NCBI RefSeq assembly: GCF_008795955.1
Contig: NZ_VMHN01000001.1
Span: 248,001-312,000, forward strand
Source of the DNA: Marinobacter denitrificans
GTDB taxonomy: Bacteria > Pseudomonadota > Gammaproteobacteria > Pseudomonadales > Oleiphilaceae
Direction of reading: 5' to 3'
Length of the DNA stretch: 64,000 bases
Positions 40,445-49,018 of the stretch are shown here, one piece after another. A program made the translations under genes and the position numbers. Under the pieces are notes generated by a model. The model saw only the letters and a program-made list of their open reading frames with translations, was not told the DNA's origin and did not search any database. Numbering within the stretch: the first letter of the stretch is position 1; every line of letters begins with the position of its first letter.

Positions 40445-42235
40445 TCAGAATTCCTCGGCGGTCAGCGCCATCATGGAGTTGCTGCCACTGCGAATACCCT
40501 CGGCGAGCGCGACGGTCTTGGGCAACAGACGATCGAAGTAAAAGCGTGCGCTTTTCACCTTACCGCTATAGAAGCCGGAGGTATCCGCTTCGGCTTTCGG
40601 AGCCGCTGCTTTCACCATTTTCGCCCACATGTAGCCCAGTGCTGTCAGGCCGAACAGGTCCAGATAATCAACCGAAGCAGCACCGACTGCGTCAGGATTG
40701 TCGCTGGCCTGGTTGATTACGTGTTCGGTTACATCGGACAAGCGCTCGAACGCCGCGGCCAGTGGCTCCAGGTAAGGACGCAGATTCTCATCCCCGCTGT
40801 TTTCCTCAATGAACGAAGCCACGTCCTCGGCGAACAGCTCATACAGCTTACCCTGGCTCCCGACGACTTTCCGGCCCATCAGGTCCAGCGCCTGAATACC
40901 GTTGGTGCCTTCGTAGATCTGGGTAATGCGGCAGTCACGAACCAACTGTTCCTGGCCCCACTCGCGTATAAAGCCATGACCGCCAAAGACCTGCTGACCC
41001 ATGATGCAGGCATCCAGACCACGATCTGTCAGGAAGGCTTTCGCTACCGGTGTCAGAAGCGCCACCATGCCCTCAGCATGTTTGCGGCGCTCGTCATCAT
41101 CCGAGTACTTGGAAATGTCCAACCACTGCGCCACATAGGTCGAGAAGGCACGGCCGCCCTCAACATAACCCTTCATGGTCAGCAGCATGCGACGTACATC
41201 GGGATGCACCAGAATCGGATCCGCCGCTTTTTCTGGCTGCTGAGCTCCAGTGGGAGCGCGGCTCTGAATCCGCTCCAGGGCGTATTCACGGGCGCTCTGC
41301 AAGGAGGCTTCAGCAGCACCAATGCCCTGAATACCTACACCAAGGCGCTCATAGTTCATCATGGTGAACATGGCCGCCAGGCCCTTGTTCTCTTCACCGA
41401 CCAGCCAGCCTTTGGCACCGTCGAAGTTCATGACGCAGGTAGCGGAGCCCTTGATACCCATTTTCTTCTCAAGCGAACCGCAGCTAAGGCTGTTGCGCTC
41501 ACCCAGGGAGCCGTCTTCGTTCACCTCAAACTTGGGCACCAGGAAGAGGGAAATGCCCTTGGGTCCCTTGGGCGCATCCGGTAACTTGGCCAGCACCAGG
41601 TGAATGATGTTCTCCGCCATGTCGTGCTCGCCCCACGTGATAAAGATCTTCGTGCCTGTCACGCTGAAGGAGCCGTCGCCGTTTGGTTCAGCCTTGGTGC
41701 GGATAATTCCGAGATCGGTACCGGCGTGGGGTTCGGTCAGATCCATGGCACCGGACCAGACGCCGGCGTACATATTGGGCAGGTACTTCTCCTTGAGTTC
41801 CTGGCTACCGTGGGCGTCCAGAGCCAGGCAGGCGCCCGCAGTCAGCATCGGGGCAAGACCAAAAGCCATATTGGCGGCCTGCATCATTTCCTCAAACTGG
41901 GCGACCAGGGTTTTCGGCATACCCATGCCACCGAACTCCGGGTTACCGCCCAGGCCGTTCCAGCCGCCTTCAACGATGGTCTGGTAGGCCTCACGGAAGC
42001 CTTCCGGAGTGGACACTTCGCCATTGTTCCACTTACAGCCCTGCTCATCACCTTCGCGGTTCAGGGGCGCCAGCACACCACTGGTAATCTTGCCTGCCTC
42101 TTCGAGAATGGCATCGGCGGTATCCGGGTCAACGTTCTCTGCCACCTTCGGCAATGACGTCCACAGGGACGGCGCATCAAAAACTTCGTTCAGGACAAAG
42201 CGCATGTCACGTAAAGGTGCCTGATAATCAGCCAT
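40445..42235 (-). CDS. Acyl-CoA dehydrogenase with C-terminal extension (first paralog)
   Basis: FAD-dependent acyl-CoA dehydrogenase of 596 residues, the long-form type common in pseudomonads and Marinobacter that starts beta-oxidation. Visible: the N-terminal helical domain (about 35-155), the FAD/substrate motif MDLTEPHAGTDLG (about 160-172), the IFITWGEHD strand and the late YEGTNGIQALDLMGRKV (about 440-456), which holds the likely catalytic glutamate. A C-terminal domain of about 120 residues ends the chain. It is clearly a paralog of the neighbour at 42458-44266; a terminator between them implies separate control. Confidence 0.92.
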   Translation of the reverse strand: MADYQAPLRDMRFVLNEVFDAPSLWTSLPKVAENVDPDTADAILEEAGKITSGVLAPLNREGDEQGCKWNNGEVSTPEGFREAYQTIVEGGWNGLGGNPEFGGMGMPKTLVAQFEEMMQAANMAFGLAPMLTAGACLALDAHGSQELKEKYLPNMYAGVWSGAMDLTEPHAGTDLGIIRTKAEPNGDGSFSVTGTKIFITWGEHDMAENIIHLVLAKLPDAPKGPKGISLFLVPKFEVNEDGSLGERNSLSCGSLEKKMGIKGSATCVMNFDGAKGWLVGEENKGLAAMFTMMNYERLGVGIQGIGAAEASLQSAREYALERIQSRAPTGAQQPEKAADPILVHPDVRRMLLTMKGYVEGGRAFSTYVAQWLDISKYSDDDERRKHAEGMVALLTPVAKAFLTDRGLDACIMGQQVFGGHGFIREWGQEQLVRDCRITQIYEGTNGIQALDLMGRKVVGSQGKLYELFAEDVASFIEENSGDENLRPYLEPLAAAFERLSDVTEHVINQASDNPDAVGAASVDYLDLFGLTALGYMWAKMVKAAAPKAEADTSGFYSGKVKSARFYFDRLLPKTVALAEGIRSGSNSMMALTAEEF

Positions 42236-42403
42236 CTAAGATCTCTCCACAATTCCACAATTCAGTCAGTCTGCGAAATGAACAAATACGGACCAGTGGT
42301 CCTGCTCACTTCCTCGGCTATGTGTCCGCTCAGGTTATTTTTATGGTGGCTTATTCTACCCTAATGGGGCCCCCAACTCATGAGGTCCCGGCGGCCATTT
42401 CAT

Positions 42404-42437
42404 GAAAAAAGCCCGCCTCCTGGGAGAGCGGGCTTTT
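42404..42437 (-). terminator. Terminator of the second acyl-CoA dehydrogenase gene
   Basis: AAAAGCCCGC (42407-42416) pairs with GCGGGCTTTT (42428-42437). On the minus strand it is followed by six T. It begins 21 bases after the dehydrogenase stop. Confidence 0.9.
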
Positions 42438-42457
42438 CCGGTTCCTTCAAACCCGCC

Positions 42458-44266
42458 TTAGAGGGCGAAGGCTTCTTCCGGCATGTCCATCAGGCTGTCG
42501 GCGCCGGCCAGCATACTCTCTGCATGGCCCTTGGAGCGCGGCAGCATACGCTTGAAGTAAAAGCGTGCTGTCTGGACTTTGGCGTTATAGAACATTTCTT
42601 CGGTCGTTCCTTCCACCATCTTGTCCAGCGCCACCTTGGCCATACGGGCCCAGAGGTAAGCGAACACGGCGTAGCCGGAGTACATCAGGTAGTCTACGGA
42701 CGCGGCACCGACTTCCTCGCGGTTCTTCATGGCGGTCATGCCGATCTTCATGGTCAGGTCGCCCCATTCCTTGTTCAGCGCTGCCAGCGGCTCGATGAAC
42801 TCCTTGAGCTGCTCGTTGTCGGCGTTTTCCTTGCAGAATACGTGAACCTGCTTGGTGAAGCCTTTGAGGGATTCGCCCTGGGTCATCAGAACCTTGCGGC
42901 CCAGGAGGTCCAGCGCCTGGATGCCGGTTGTGCCTTCGTAAATCATGCCGATGCGGGCGTCACGAACGTTCTGCTCCATACCCCACTCGGAGATAAACCC
43001 GTGACCACCGAATACCTGCATGCCCAGGTTGGCTGCTTCGTAGCCAATTTCGGTCAGGAAAGCCTTGGCAATCGGGGTCAGGAAGCCCAGGGCTTCGTCG
43101 GCCGCCTTGCGATCTTCCTCAGTCTTGCCGCTGTGCACAATGTCAGCCTGCTGGGCGGTCAGGTAAATCAGCGCCCGAGCACCTTCTGCAACGGCTTTCT
43201 GGGTCAGCAGCATACGACGCACGTCCGGGTGGACGATAATCGGATCCGCGATGCCTTCAGGATTCTTCGCACCGCTCAGGGAGCGCATGGCCAGACGGTC
43301 CTTGGCGTATGCCAGGGAGCCCTGGAAGCCCAGTTCAGCAGCACCCAGGCCCTGAATCGCAGTACCGATACGGGCAGTGTTCATGAAGGTGAACATGCAG
43401 TTCAGGCCCTTGTTCTCCGGCCCGATCAGCCAACCCTTGGCGCCGTCAAAGTTCATCACGCAGGTAGCGTTACCGTGGATACCCATCTTGTGCTCGATAG
43501 AGCCACAGGAAACCGCGTTACGCTCACCGGAAGAGCCGTCTTCGTTCGGCAGCTGCTTCGGCACGATGAACAGGGAGATCCCCTTGGTACCTTCAGGTGC
43601 GCCCGGCAGCCGCGCCAGAACGATATGGACAATGTTCTCGGCCATGTCGTGCTCGCCGGCAGAAATGAAGATCTTGGTACCGGTGATAGAGTAGGTTCCG
43701 TCAGCATTCGGTTCGGCCTTGGTACGCAGGGTGCCCAGGTCGGAGCCACAATGGGGCTCGGTCAGACACATGGTGCCGGTCCACTCGCCGCTGATCAGCT
43801 TGGTGAGGTAGGTCTGCTTCTGCTCTTCCGTGCCATGTGCCTCAATGGTATTGGTGGCACCGTGGCTCAGGCCCGGGTACATGCCCCAGGACCAGTTTGA
43901 GGTACCTACCATTTCGCTCATGACCAGACCGAGGGAATGCGGCAGGCCCTGGCCACCGTAGTTGGGGTCGGCTGTCATGGATGGCCAGCCGCCTTCCACG
44001 TACTGCTGATAGGCTTCCTTGAACCCGGTGGGGGTTTTCACACCGTCTTCGCTCCAGGTACAACCTTCGTTGTCGCCCACCTGGTTCAGCGGAGACAACA
44101 CCTGCTCACAGAATTTGGCACCTTCCCCGATAATGGCGTCGACCATATCCGGAGTCGCATCCTCGGCACCTTCCAGATTGGCGTAGTGCTGCTCGCTGTC
44201 CAGCAGTTCGGTCATTACGAATTTAATGTCACGCAGGGGCGCTTTGTATTCAGGCATGGAATCCAC
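42458..44266 (-). CDS. Acyl-CoA dehydrogenase with C-terminal extension (second paralog)
   Basis: 602-residue paralog of the preceding gene, with the same plan: MCLTEPHCGSDLGTLR (about 160), IFISAGEHDMAENI, then IYEGTTGIQALDLLGRKV with the likely catalytic glutamate, then the C-terminal domain. The N-terminus (MDSMPEYKAPLRDIKFVM) parallels that of the other copy. A strong minus-strand promoter with a tandem PsrA-like operator over its -10 lies about 100 bases upstream, so it should be induced by long-chain acyl-CoA or fatty acids (inference). Confidence 0.92.
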   Translation of the reverse strand: MDSMPEYKAPLRDIKFVMTELLDSEQHYANLEGAEDATPDMVDAIIGEGAKFCEQVLSPLNQVGDNEGCTWSEDGVKTPTGFKEAYQQYVEGGWPSMTADPNYGGQGLPHSLGLVMSEMVGTSNWSWGMYPGLSHGATNTIEAHGTEEQKQTYLTKLISGEWTGTMCLTEPHCGSDLGTLRTKAEPNADGTYSITGTKIFISAGEHDMAENIVHIVLARLPGAPEGTKGISLFIVPKQLPNEDGSSGERNAVSCGSIEHKMGIHGNATCVMNFDGAKGWLIGPENKGLNCMFTFMNTARIGTAIQGLGAAELGFQGSLAYAKDRLAMRSLSGAKNPEGIADPIIVHPDVRRMLLTQKAVAEGARALIYLTAQQADIVHSGKTEEDRKAADEALGFLTPIAKAFLTEIGYEAANLGMQVFGGHGFISEWGMEQNVRDARIGMIYEGTTGIQALDLLGRKVLMTQGESLKGFTKQVHVFCKENADNEQLKEFIEPLAALNKEWGDLTMKIGMTAMKNREEVGAASVDYLMYSGYAVFAYLWARMAKVALDKMVEGTTEEMFYNAKVQTARFYFKRMLPRSKGHAESMLAGADSLMDMPEEAFAL

Positions 44267-44357
44267 CTCAGATTTTCGGTCACAGCTGCGAAAACGTCAC
44301 AGCACTTTGCCTCGGGGTTTGCTCATACGGCACAGCACTCGGTGCGGCACCGCTAAT

Positions 44358-44384
44358 TAAACACTTGTTTGAAACATACGTTTA
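44358..44384 (-). promoter_or_regulatory. Tandem PsrA-like operator
   Basis: Two overlapping palindromes, TAAAC-ACTT-GTTTG and GAAAC-ATAC-GTTTA, match the pseudomonad PsrA pattern (G/C)AAAC-N2-4-GTTT(G/C) apart from the outermost base. The second covers the -10 hexamer of the promoter at 44373-44402, a classic repressor position. PsrA is a TetR-type repressor released by long-chain fatty acids (family knowledge). Confidence 0.65.
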
Positions 44385-44402
44385 GTGGCACAGAATTGTC
44401 AA
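44373..44402 (-). promoter_or_regulatory. Sigma-70 promoter for acyl-CoA dehydrogenase gene
   Basis: On the minus strand, a consensus -35 TTGACA (44397-44402), an 18-base spacer and a -10 TATGTT (44373-44378). The start codon is about 100 bases downstream. Confidence 0.6.
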
Positions 44403-44495
44403 TAGCCACGCTTGAAATTTGTGTTGCATTTTGTGGTGAAGTTTTGCGGAAACCGCGGAATAAAAACTGAAAAGACCTGGTTGAATCGCAGGTTA

Positions 44496-45155
44496 TCAGG
44501 CAGTTGTCTTAAACCGGGAGGTGACTTCATTATTTACAGTATCAGTCTCGCCCAATCCTGAGACGGTCTGATAAGCGCTGGCTGCGCTGCGGGTTTCCTG
44601 CCCGAACGACTTATCATCCTCACCGCTGCCGGCAGGGTCAGTGTCTTCCGGGTTAGCAGGCTCTGAAAACAACTCGGAGCGGGCCTGCAGCATAAGCTGC
44701 ATGGCTTCCGCTGCGACCGCCCTATCCTGGGAAGACGGTTCCGCAGGTGCAAGCGCTGCAGCCCTGACCGTTCGCATTTTTTCAATGGTGGCCTGGGCAT
44801 CACCGTGAATCGGGGAGGTGTCTATCGACACTTCTCCGCCAACAGCGTACTGAGCACCATCAGGACCCCGTTGATACACATAGGAAATTGAACCGGCGTA
44901 TTGTCCACCTACGGCCTGGTGGGCCGCTTCGTGAGCACGGACTTCGCGGTCCCGGGCTTTGAGATCAGCCAATATCTGCAGCTCCGCATCCTCCAGCCCT
45001 TGAGGATTCTCCGGCTCTGAGCGCCGGCGCTCCTGGGTGCGGTCACGGTCGTTGGTTTCCGCCGTGGTTTCGACGTTGCGGTCGTCATCAGCCGCTCTGG
45101 CAGCTGGAAGGGGATTCATTGGAGGGACGGAGGCTAAGGCTCCGGAAATCATCAT
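44496..45155 (-). CDS. Putative SprA-related zinc metalloprotease
   Basis: 219 residues. The core DREVRAHEAAHQAVGGQYAG carries an HExxH zinc-protease motif (HEAAH, about residues 74-78), followed by YVYQRGPDGAQYAVGGEVSID, the pattern of the SprA-related family of unknown function (Pfam name from memory). The flanks are low-complexity: D/E/R-rich before, acidic and S-rich after. No signal peptide is seen. Transcribed toward the dehydrogenase genes and next to a small flagellar-rod-like gene, 59 bases away on the same strand. Confidence 0.78.
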   Translation of the reverse strand: MMISGALASVPPMNPLPAARAADDDRNVETTAETNDRDRTQERRRSEPENPQGLEDAELQILADLKARDREVRAHEAAHQAVGGQYAGSISYVYQRGPDGAQYAVGGEVSIDTSPIHGDAQATIEKMRTVRAAALAPAEPSSQDRAVAAEAMQLMLQARSELFSEPANPEDTDPAGSGEDDKSFGQETRSAASAYQTVSGLGETDTVNNEVTSRFKTTA

Positions 45156-45214
45156 GTCAGTGATTCAGGTAATTATAGAACACGACCGGGCGGTCGCGAG
45201 CCATGCAGGCAGGT

Positions 45215-45460
45215 TCAGGCTTTGAGGTCCAGAAGCGTACCGAGAGTTTCATCGGCGGTCTTCACCACTTGGGCTGAGGCTTCAACACTTCGCTCGTAAA
45301 GCTTGAGATCAATGATGGGTTCCAGCAAGCCACCGGCGCCGTCCGCACTACCCCGAGGGCCGTCTGTGCCACCACGGGCAATCTGACGGGCGGCATTCTC
45401 CATGCCCTGCATACCGGTCTGGATGCCCTGGATACCAATTCCCAACGTGTTATTGATCAT
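45215..45460 (-). CDS. Very small flagellar-rod-like protein
   Basis: 81 residues. The N-terminal half (GIQGIQTGMQGMENAARQIA) resembles the amphipathic N-terminal helix of flagellar rod/hook proteins. The C-terminal half (LKLYERSVEASAQVVKTADE, then LGTLLDLKA) closely resembles the FlgF/FlgG C-terminal helix. The central beta domain of a real rod protein is absent, replaced by a glycine-rich linker (about 30-45). It is not next to flagellar genes. It could be a mini rod-like protein or an assembly modulator; this is inferred from sequence only. Confidence 0.7.
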   Translation of the reverse strand: MINNTLGIGIQGIQTGMQGMENAARQIARGGTDGPRGSADGAGGLLEPIIDLKLYERSVEASAQVVKTADETLGTLLDLKA

Positions 45461-45511
45461 AACTTCAGTGTCCGATGACCATTAATTGACTCAATTAAGC
45501 CACATTTCTGG

Positions 45512-46204
45512 TCAATTTTCAAACAAACAATTCACATTGAGACTGGTCGCCAGCGTTTTGGGGTCCGCCCTTTCCTGCCATGGCAAGACGCCCATGCAGG
45601 GGGCTCCCAAATGGTTCACCAGGTATTCCAGCGTTTCCTGCTCACAGGTCATGACCTCAGCAACCGGCCGGTTGGCAACCCAGCCGGCAACGGCCAGCCC
45701 GTCACGACGAATGGCTTCGGCGGTCAATAAGGCATGGTTGATACAGCCCAGCCTCAGCGGCACCACCATAATCACAGGCATTTCCAGCAACCCCGGCAGA
45801 GCGGCGTAGGTTTCACGATCGTTGAGCGGTACCCGCCAGCCGCCAGCCCCCTCTACCAGCAAAAGATCCGCCGGGCGCATCTGCAAGCCGCGACAGAAAC
45901 CTACCAGGCGTTCAGCCGTGACAGTACGGCCAGCCTGAGCTGCCGCAACGTGAGGAGCAATTGCGGGCTTCAGGGCTACCGGATTAACCTGGTCATAGCC
46001 CAGTGGCTCTGACATGGCCTCCATCAATATCAGCGCATCTTCATTGCGCAGACCCTCCGGGGTGTCGTCACAACCGGAGGCGATAGGCTTCATGGCCACT
46101 GTGCGCTTCCCCAGGACAGCGGCGGCCTCCAGAATGGCGGCCGACACCATGGTCTTTCCAACGCCCGTATCGGTGCCTGTTACAAAATAGCTTTTTCTGG
46201 CCAT
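45512..46204 (-). CDS. bioD: Dethiobiotin synthetase BioD
   Basis: Makes dethiobiotin from diaminopelargonic acid, CO2 and ATP. The 230 residues begin with the P-loop VTGTDTGVGKT (about 7-17), with KPIASGCD (about 40) and VEGAGGWRVPL (about 120) as the other conserved loops. Last gene of the bioB-F-H-C-D operon, 19 bases after bioC. Confidence 0.96.
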   Translation of the reverse strand: MARKSYFVTGTDTGVGKTMVSAAILEAAAVLGKRTVAMKPIASGCDDTPEGLRNEDALILMEAMSEPLGYDQVNPVALKPAIAPHVAAAQAGRTVTAERLVGFCRGLQMRPADLLLVEGAGGWRVPLNDRETYAALPGLLEMPVIMVVPLRLGCINHALLTAEAIRRDGLAVAGWVANRPVAEVMTCEQETLEYLVNHLGAPCMGVLPWQERADPKTLATSLNVNCLFEN

Positions 46205-46223
46205 GGCCCGGAGAGCTCCTGTA

Positions 46224-47054
46224 TCAATACGGCAGACGGCAACTCAGCCATGCTGCTTTATAAGTGGCGCGGACCAGCCCATCACTCCCTTTCGGGTAGT
46301 GATGGCACATGGCCCGCAAACGTCCCGGCGCTGTGGCGTAACGGCGACGGGACGAACCTTTGAATCCGGCCCCGATCGCTTTCAGCTCTGCCAGCAGGGC
46401 CAGCGGTGAAGGATAGTCCAGGACGATGGACTCCGTGAACACCCGGGGCCCCGGCAACTCATCCAGGGCCTGTCCACGAAACGCGGATTCGCTCTCGAAG
46501 CGGTTCACGTGCTCGTGTTCGGGATCAGCCTGGTACCAGGCGGTTCTTAATTCATCCAGCGTACCCTCCAGCAAGGTCGAGATGAATAATTGCCCACCCG
46601 GCCGCAGAACCCTGCGACATTCAGCCAGGACCCCGGCAGAATCCCTGCACCACTGGATCATCAGGTTGCTGAACACAAGGTCCAGGCTATTGTCTTCCAG
46701 CGGCAGAGACTCGGCATCTGCTACCAGCCATCGAATTCCGGGAGCCCCGGCAGCCCGCGCATAGTCCAGCATACCCGCCGACAGATCGACGCCGGTGACC
46801 GACGTTTCAGGCCCTTCAAACATTTCCGCCAGCTGTGAGGTGAACCAACCGGTGCCACACCCCAGGTCCAGCACCTGATAGCCTGCGCCGGCTACCGGGG
46901 GGCACTCCTGCGCAAGAATCTGCTCCATCATGACCTGGCCCATGTAGCGCTGTAGCCGGGCTGCGGGATTATAGGTTTTCGATGCGGCTCCGAAATCCCG
47001 GGCAATGGCTGTTTTCGGCGGGACCGATAAAGAACCTGTTGGCAGGCCTACCAT
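46224..47054 (-). CDS. bioC: Malonyl-ACP O-methyltransferase BioC
   Basis: Methylates malonyl-ACP to disguise it for pimelate synthesis by the fatty-acid enzymes. The 276 residues carry the SAM motif VLDLGCGTGWFTSQLA (about 66-81), the family-typical FGAASKTYNPAARLQR near residue 22, and SNLMIQWC (about 130). It overlaps bioH by 7 bases, so the two are translationally coupled; BioH cleaves the methyl group BioC adds. Confidence 0.95.
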   Translation of the reverse strand: MVGLPTGSLSVPPKTAIARDFGAASKTYNPAARLQRYMGQVMMEQILAQECPPVAGAGYQVLDLGCGTGWFTSQLAEMFEGPETSVTGVDLSAGMLDYARAAGAPGIRWLVADAESLPLEDNSLDLVFSNLMIQWCRDSAGVLAECRRVLRPGGQLFISTLLEGTLDELRTAWYQADPEHEHVNRFESESAFRGQALDELPGPRVFTESIVLDYPSPLALLAELKAIGAGFKGSSRRRYATAPGRLRAMCHHYPKGSDGLVRATYKAAWLSCRLPY

Positions 47055-47818
47055 GAATACTCCTTACCGAACGCAAATCGCCAGATCTGCTCACGGCACA
47101 GCCCGATCGCCTGCCCCCGCGGCCAGTGGGTCATTCCCGGCACAGTTACCACCTCCGAGCTTCCAGCCGGCACAAGGTTAGCTGCCCACGAGCGGACCAC
47201 AGCATCCCGCCCCGCCTGGAGGTGGAGCGCCGGCACAGTAATCTGCCTCCACAGGGCGGTCTGATCCTCCGCTTCCAGCCACTCCAGGCCACGCACCAGA
47301 TGGCCCGGACTCAGCGGAGTTCCATATTTCAGCCACGGCAAAAGGTCCTTGCGAGCCTCCCGGTAATCCTCACAGCCGTGTATCAGGAGCTGCTGGAACC
47401 GGCGCCACGCCGGACCGGTCTGGTGGGCGACATCGGCCCTGAAGGTTTTGAAAGTGCCAGTTGACATGCCAGCCGGCCAATCCGGGGTGGCTACAAACCT
47501 GGGGAAACCCGCCAGGGTAATGACCCTGGATACCTGCAGTGCCCTGTGCAATCCACTGATCAACGCACTCTGCGACGCTGCAGCCATGACCACCTGCGCC
47601 CCCTGGGACCAGCCGACCCACACCGAGGGGTGCGGATAGCGCTCCAACAGGAAAGCCCCCACCTCAGCGACCGACTCACACCGGGCCATTATCGTGTCGG
47701 TTAGCGAAACCAGGTGGATTTCACCAGGCCAGCCGTCGAACAGCGGCAGAAGCATGGCGGCATCAACGCCCCAGCCTCCGACCACGATCAATGGTGCCCT
47801 GTGAGCAACCTGGTTCAT
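47048..47818 (-). CDS. bioH: Pimeloyl-ACP methyl ester esterase BioH (alpha/beta hydrolase)
   Basis: Removes the methyl ester from pimeloyl-ACP methyl ester. About 256 residues with an alpha/beta hydrolase fold: the nucleophile elbow GWSQG (about residue 82), the late Asp loop (LQAGRDAVV, about 210) and the His in GMTHWPRG (near 235). The start at 47818 is favoured because it forms an ATGA overlap with the bioF stop. Its place between bioF and bioC supports the role. Confidence 0.9.
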   Translation of the reverse strand: MNQVAHRAPLIVVGGWGVDAAMLLPLFDGWPGEIHLVSLTDTIMARCESVAEVGAFLLERYPHPSVWVGWSQGAQVVMAAASQSALISGLHRALQVSRVITLAGFPRFVATPDWPAGMSTGTFKTFRADVAHQTGPAWRRFQQLLIHGCEDYREARKDLLPWLKYGTPLSPGHLVRGLEWLEAEDQTALWRQITVPALHLQAGRDAVVRSWAANLVPAGSSEVVTVPGMTHWPRGQAIGLCREQIWRFAFGKEYSW

Positions 47819-48993
47819 ACAGCCTCGGCAGGCGGCCATTTCAACAGAGGGCGACACTCTGAGAGCGCGTCCAGCAGTTTTTCCAGATCCGCTGTCGAAT
47901 GGGCAGCACTGAAGGTTACCCGCAAACGCGCCTCGCCCTCAGGCACGGTCGGCGGCCTTATGGCGGTCACCATCAGACCTCTTTGCTCCAGCGCCTCACT
48001 CAGGGCAAGAGCAGACCAGTTGTCGCCAACCAGGATCGGCTGTATCGGTGTGCGGGATGGCATCAATTCATAACCCAACTCAGAGGCACCACGGCGAAAA
48101 TCGCGGATAAGAACGTGCAGATGGTTGCGGCGGGTATCCTCCCGTTCAATCAGGTCGATGCTGGCACAGGTAGCCAGGGCAATGGCCGGGGGCATGGCGG
48201 TGGTATAAATATAGGTGCGAGCCTTCTGCACCAGGTAATCCATCAGCAGTTTCGGGCCGGCGACGAACGCCCCGCTGGTGCCGATGGCTTTACCCAGCGT
48301 TCCAATCAGCACCGGCACATCCTCTTCCGACAACCCAAGTTCGGCGATGCTGCCTCGACCGTGGGGGCCAAGAACGCCCATACCATGGGCATCATCAACC
48401 ACCAGTAACGCATCGTGTGCCCGGCACAGCGCCGCAAGCTCCTTCAATGGGGCCACGTCGCCGTCCATGCTGAACACACCGTCTGTCACAACGAGCTTAT
48501 GGCCGCCAGTGCTGGCAAGCATGCTGGCCAGGGCTTCGATATCGCCGTGGGGATAGCGCCTCACCCTGGCACGGCTGAGGATGCAGCCATCAATAATGGA
48601 GGCGTGGTTGAGGCGGTCAGAAAAAATGGTATCGCCACGGCCCGCCAGGGCGGATATGACACCCATGTTGGCCATGTAGCCGGTGGAAAAAAACAGCGCC
48701 GAGCTGCGACGGGTGAACGCCGCCAGCCGAACCTCCAGTTGATGGTGGCCCTCGTGGTGGCCGCAGATCAGGTGCGATGCTGCTCCGCCCAGACCGGTGT
48801 GCGACATGGCTTCGGTAGCGGCCCGGACAATATCGGGATGGCTGGCCAGGCCCAGGTAGTCATTGCTGCAGAACGACAGCAGCGGAACACCGTCAGAAAC
48901 AAGCTCCGGCTGCTGGGGCCCACTGATCAGCCGACGGGTACGGTAAAGCCCCGCCTGCTTACGGTTTTCAAGCTCGGCTGCAAAATCACGCAT
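47815..48993 (-). CDS. bioF: 8-amino-7-oxononanoate synthase BioF
   Basis: PLP enzyme that condenses pimeloyl-ACP with L-alanine. The 392 residues show FCSNDYLGLASHP (about 45), the DDAHGMGVLGPHGRG motif (about 200) and the PLP lysine in TLGKAIGTSGAF (about 235). It overlaps bioH by 4 bases and follows bioB by 25. Confidence 0.96.
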   Translation of the reverse strand: MRDFAAELENRKQAGLYRTRRLISGPQQPELVSDGVPLLSFCSNDYLGLASHPDIVRAATEAMSHTGLGGAASHLICGHHEGHHQLEVRLAAFTRRSSALFFSTGYMANMGVISALAGRGDTIFSDRLNHASIIDGCILSRARVRRYPHGDIEALASMLASTGGHKLVVTDGVFSMDGDVAPLKELAALCRAHDALLVVDDAHGMGVLGPHGRGSIAELGLSEEDVPVLIGTLGKAIGTSGAFVAGPKLLMDYLVQKARTYIYTTAMPPAIALATCASIDLIEREDTRRNHLHVLIRDFRRGASELGYELMPSRTPIQPILVGDNWSALALSEALEQRGLMVTAIRPPTVPEGEARLRVTFSAAHSTADLEKLLDALSECRPLLKWPPAEAV

Positions 48994-49018
48994 GGTCAGC
49001 TCTCACCGGCACCTCTGC

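Noticed and set aside
42380..43900. 506-codon open frame antisense to the second acyl-CoA dehydrogenase
   Set aside because: It is opposite a well-supported enzyme gene and shows no recognisable motif.
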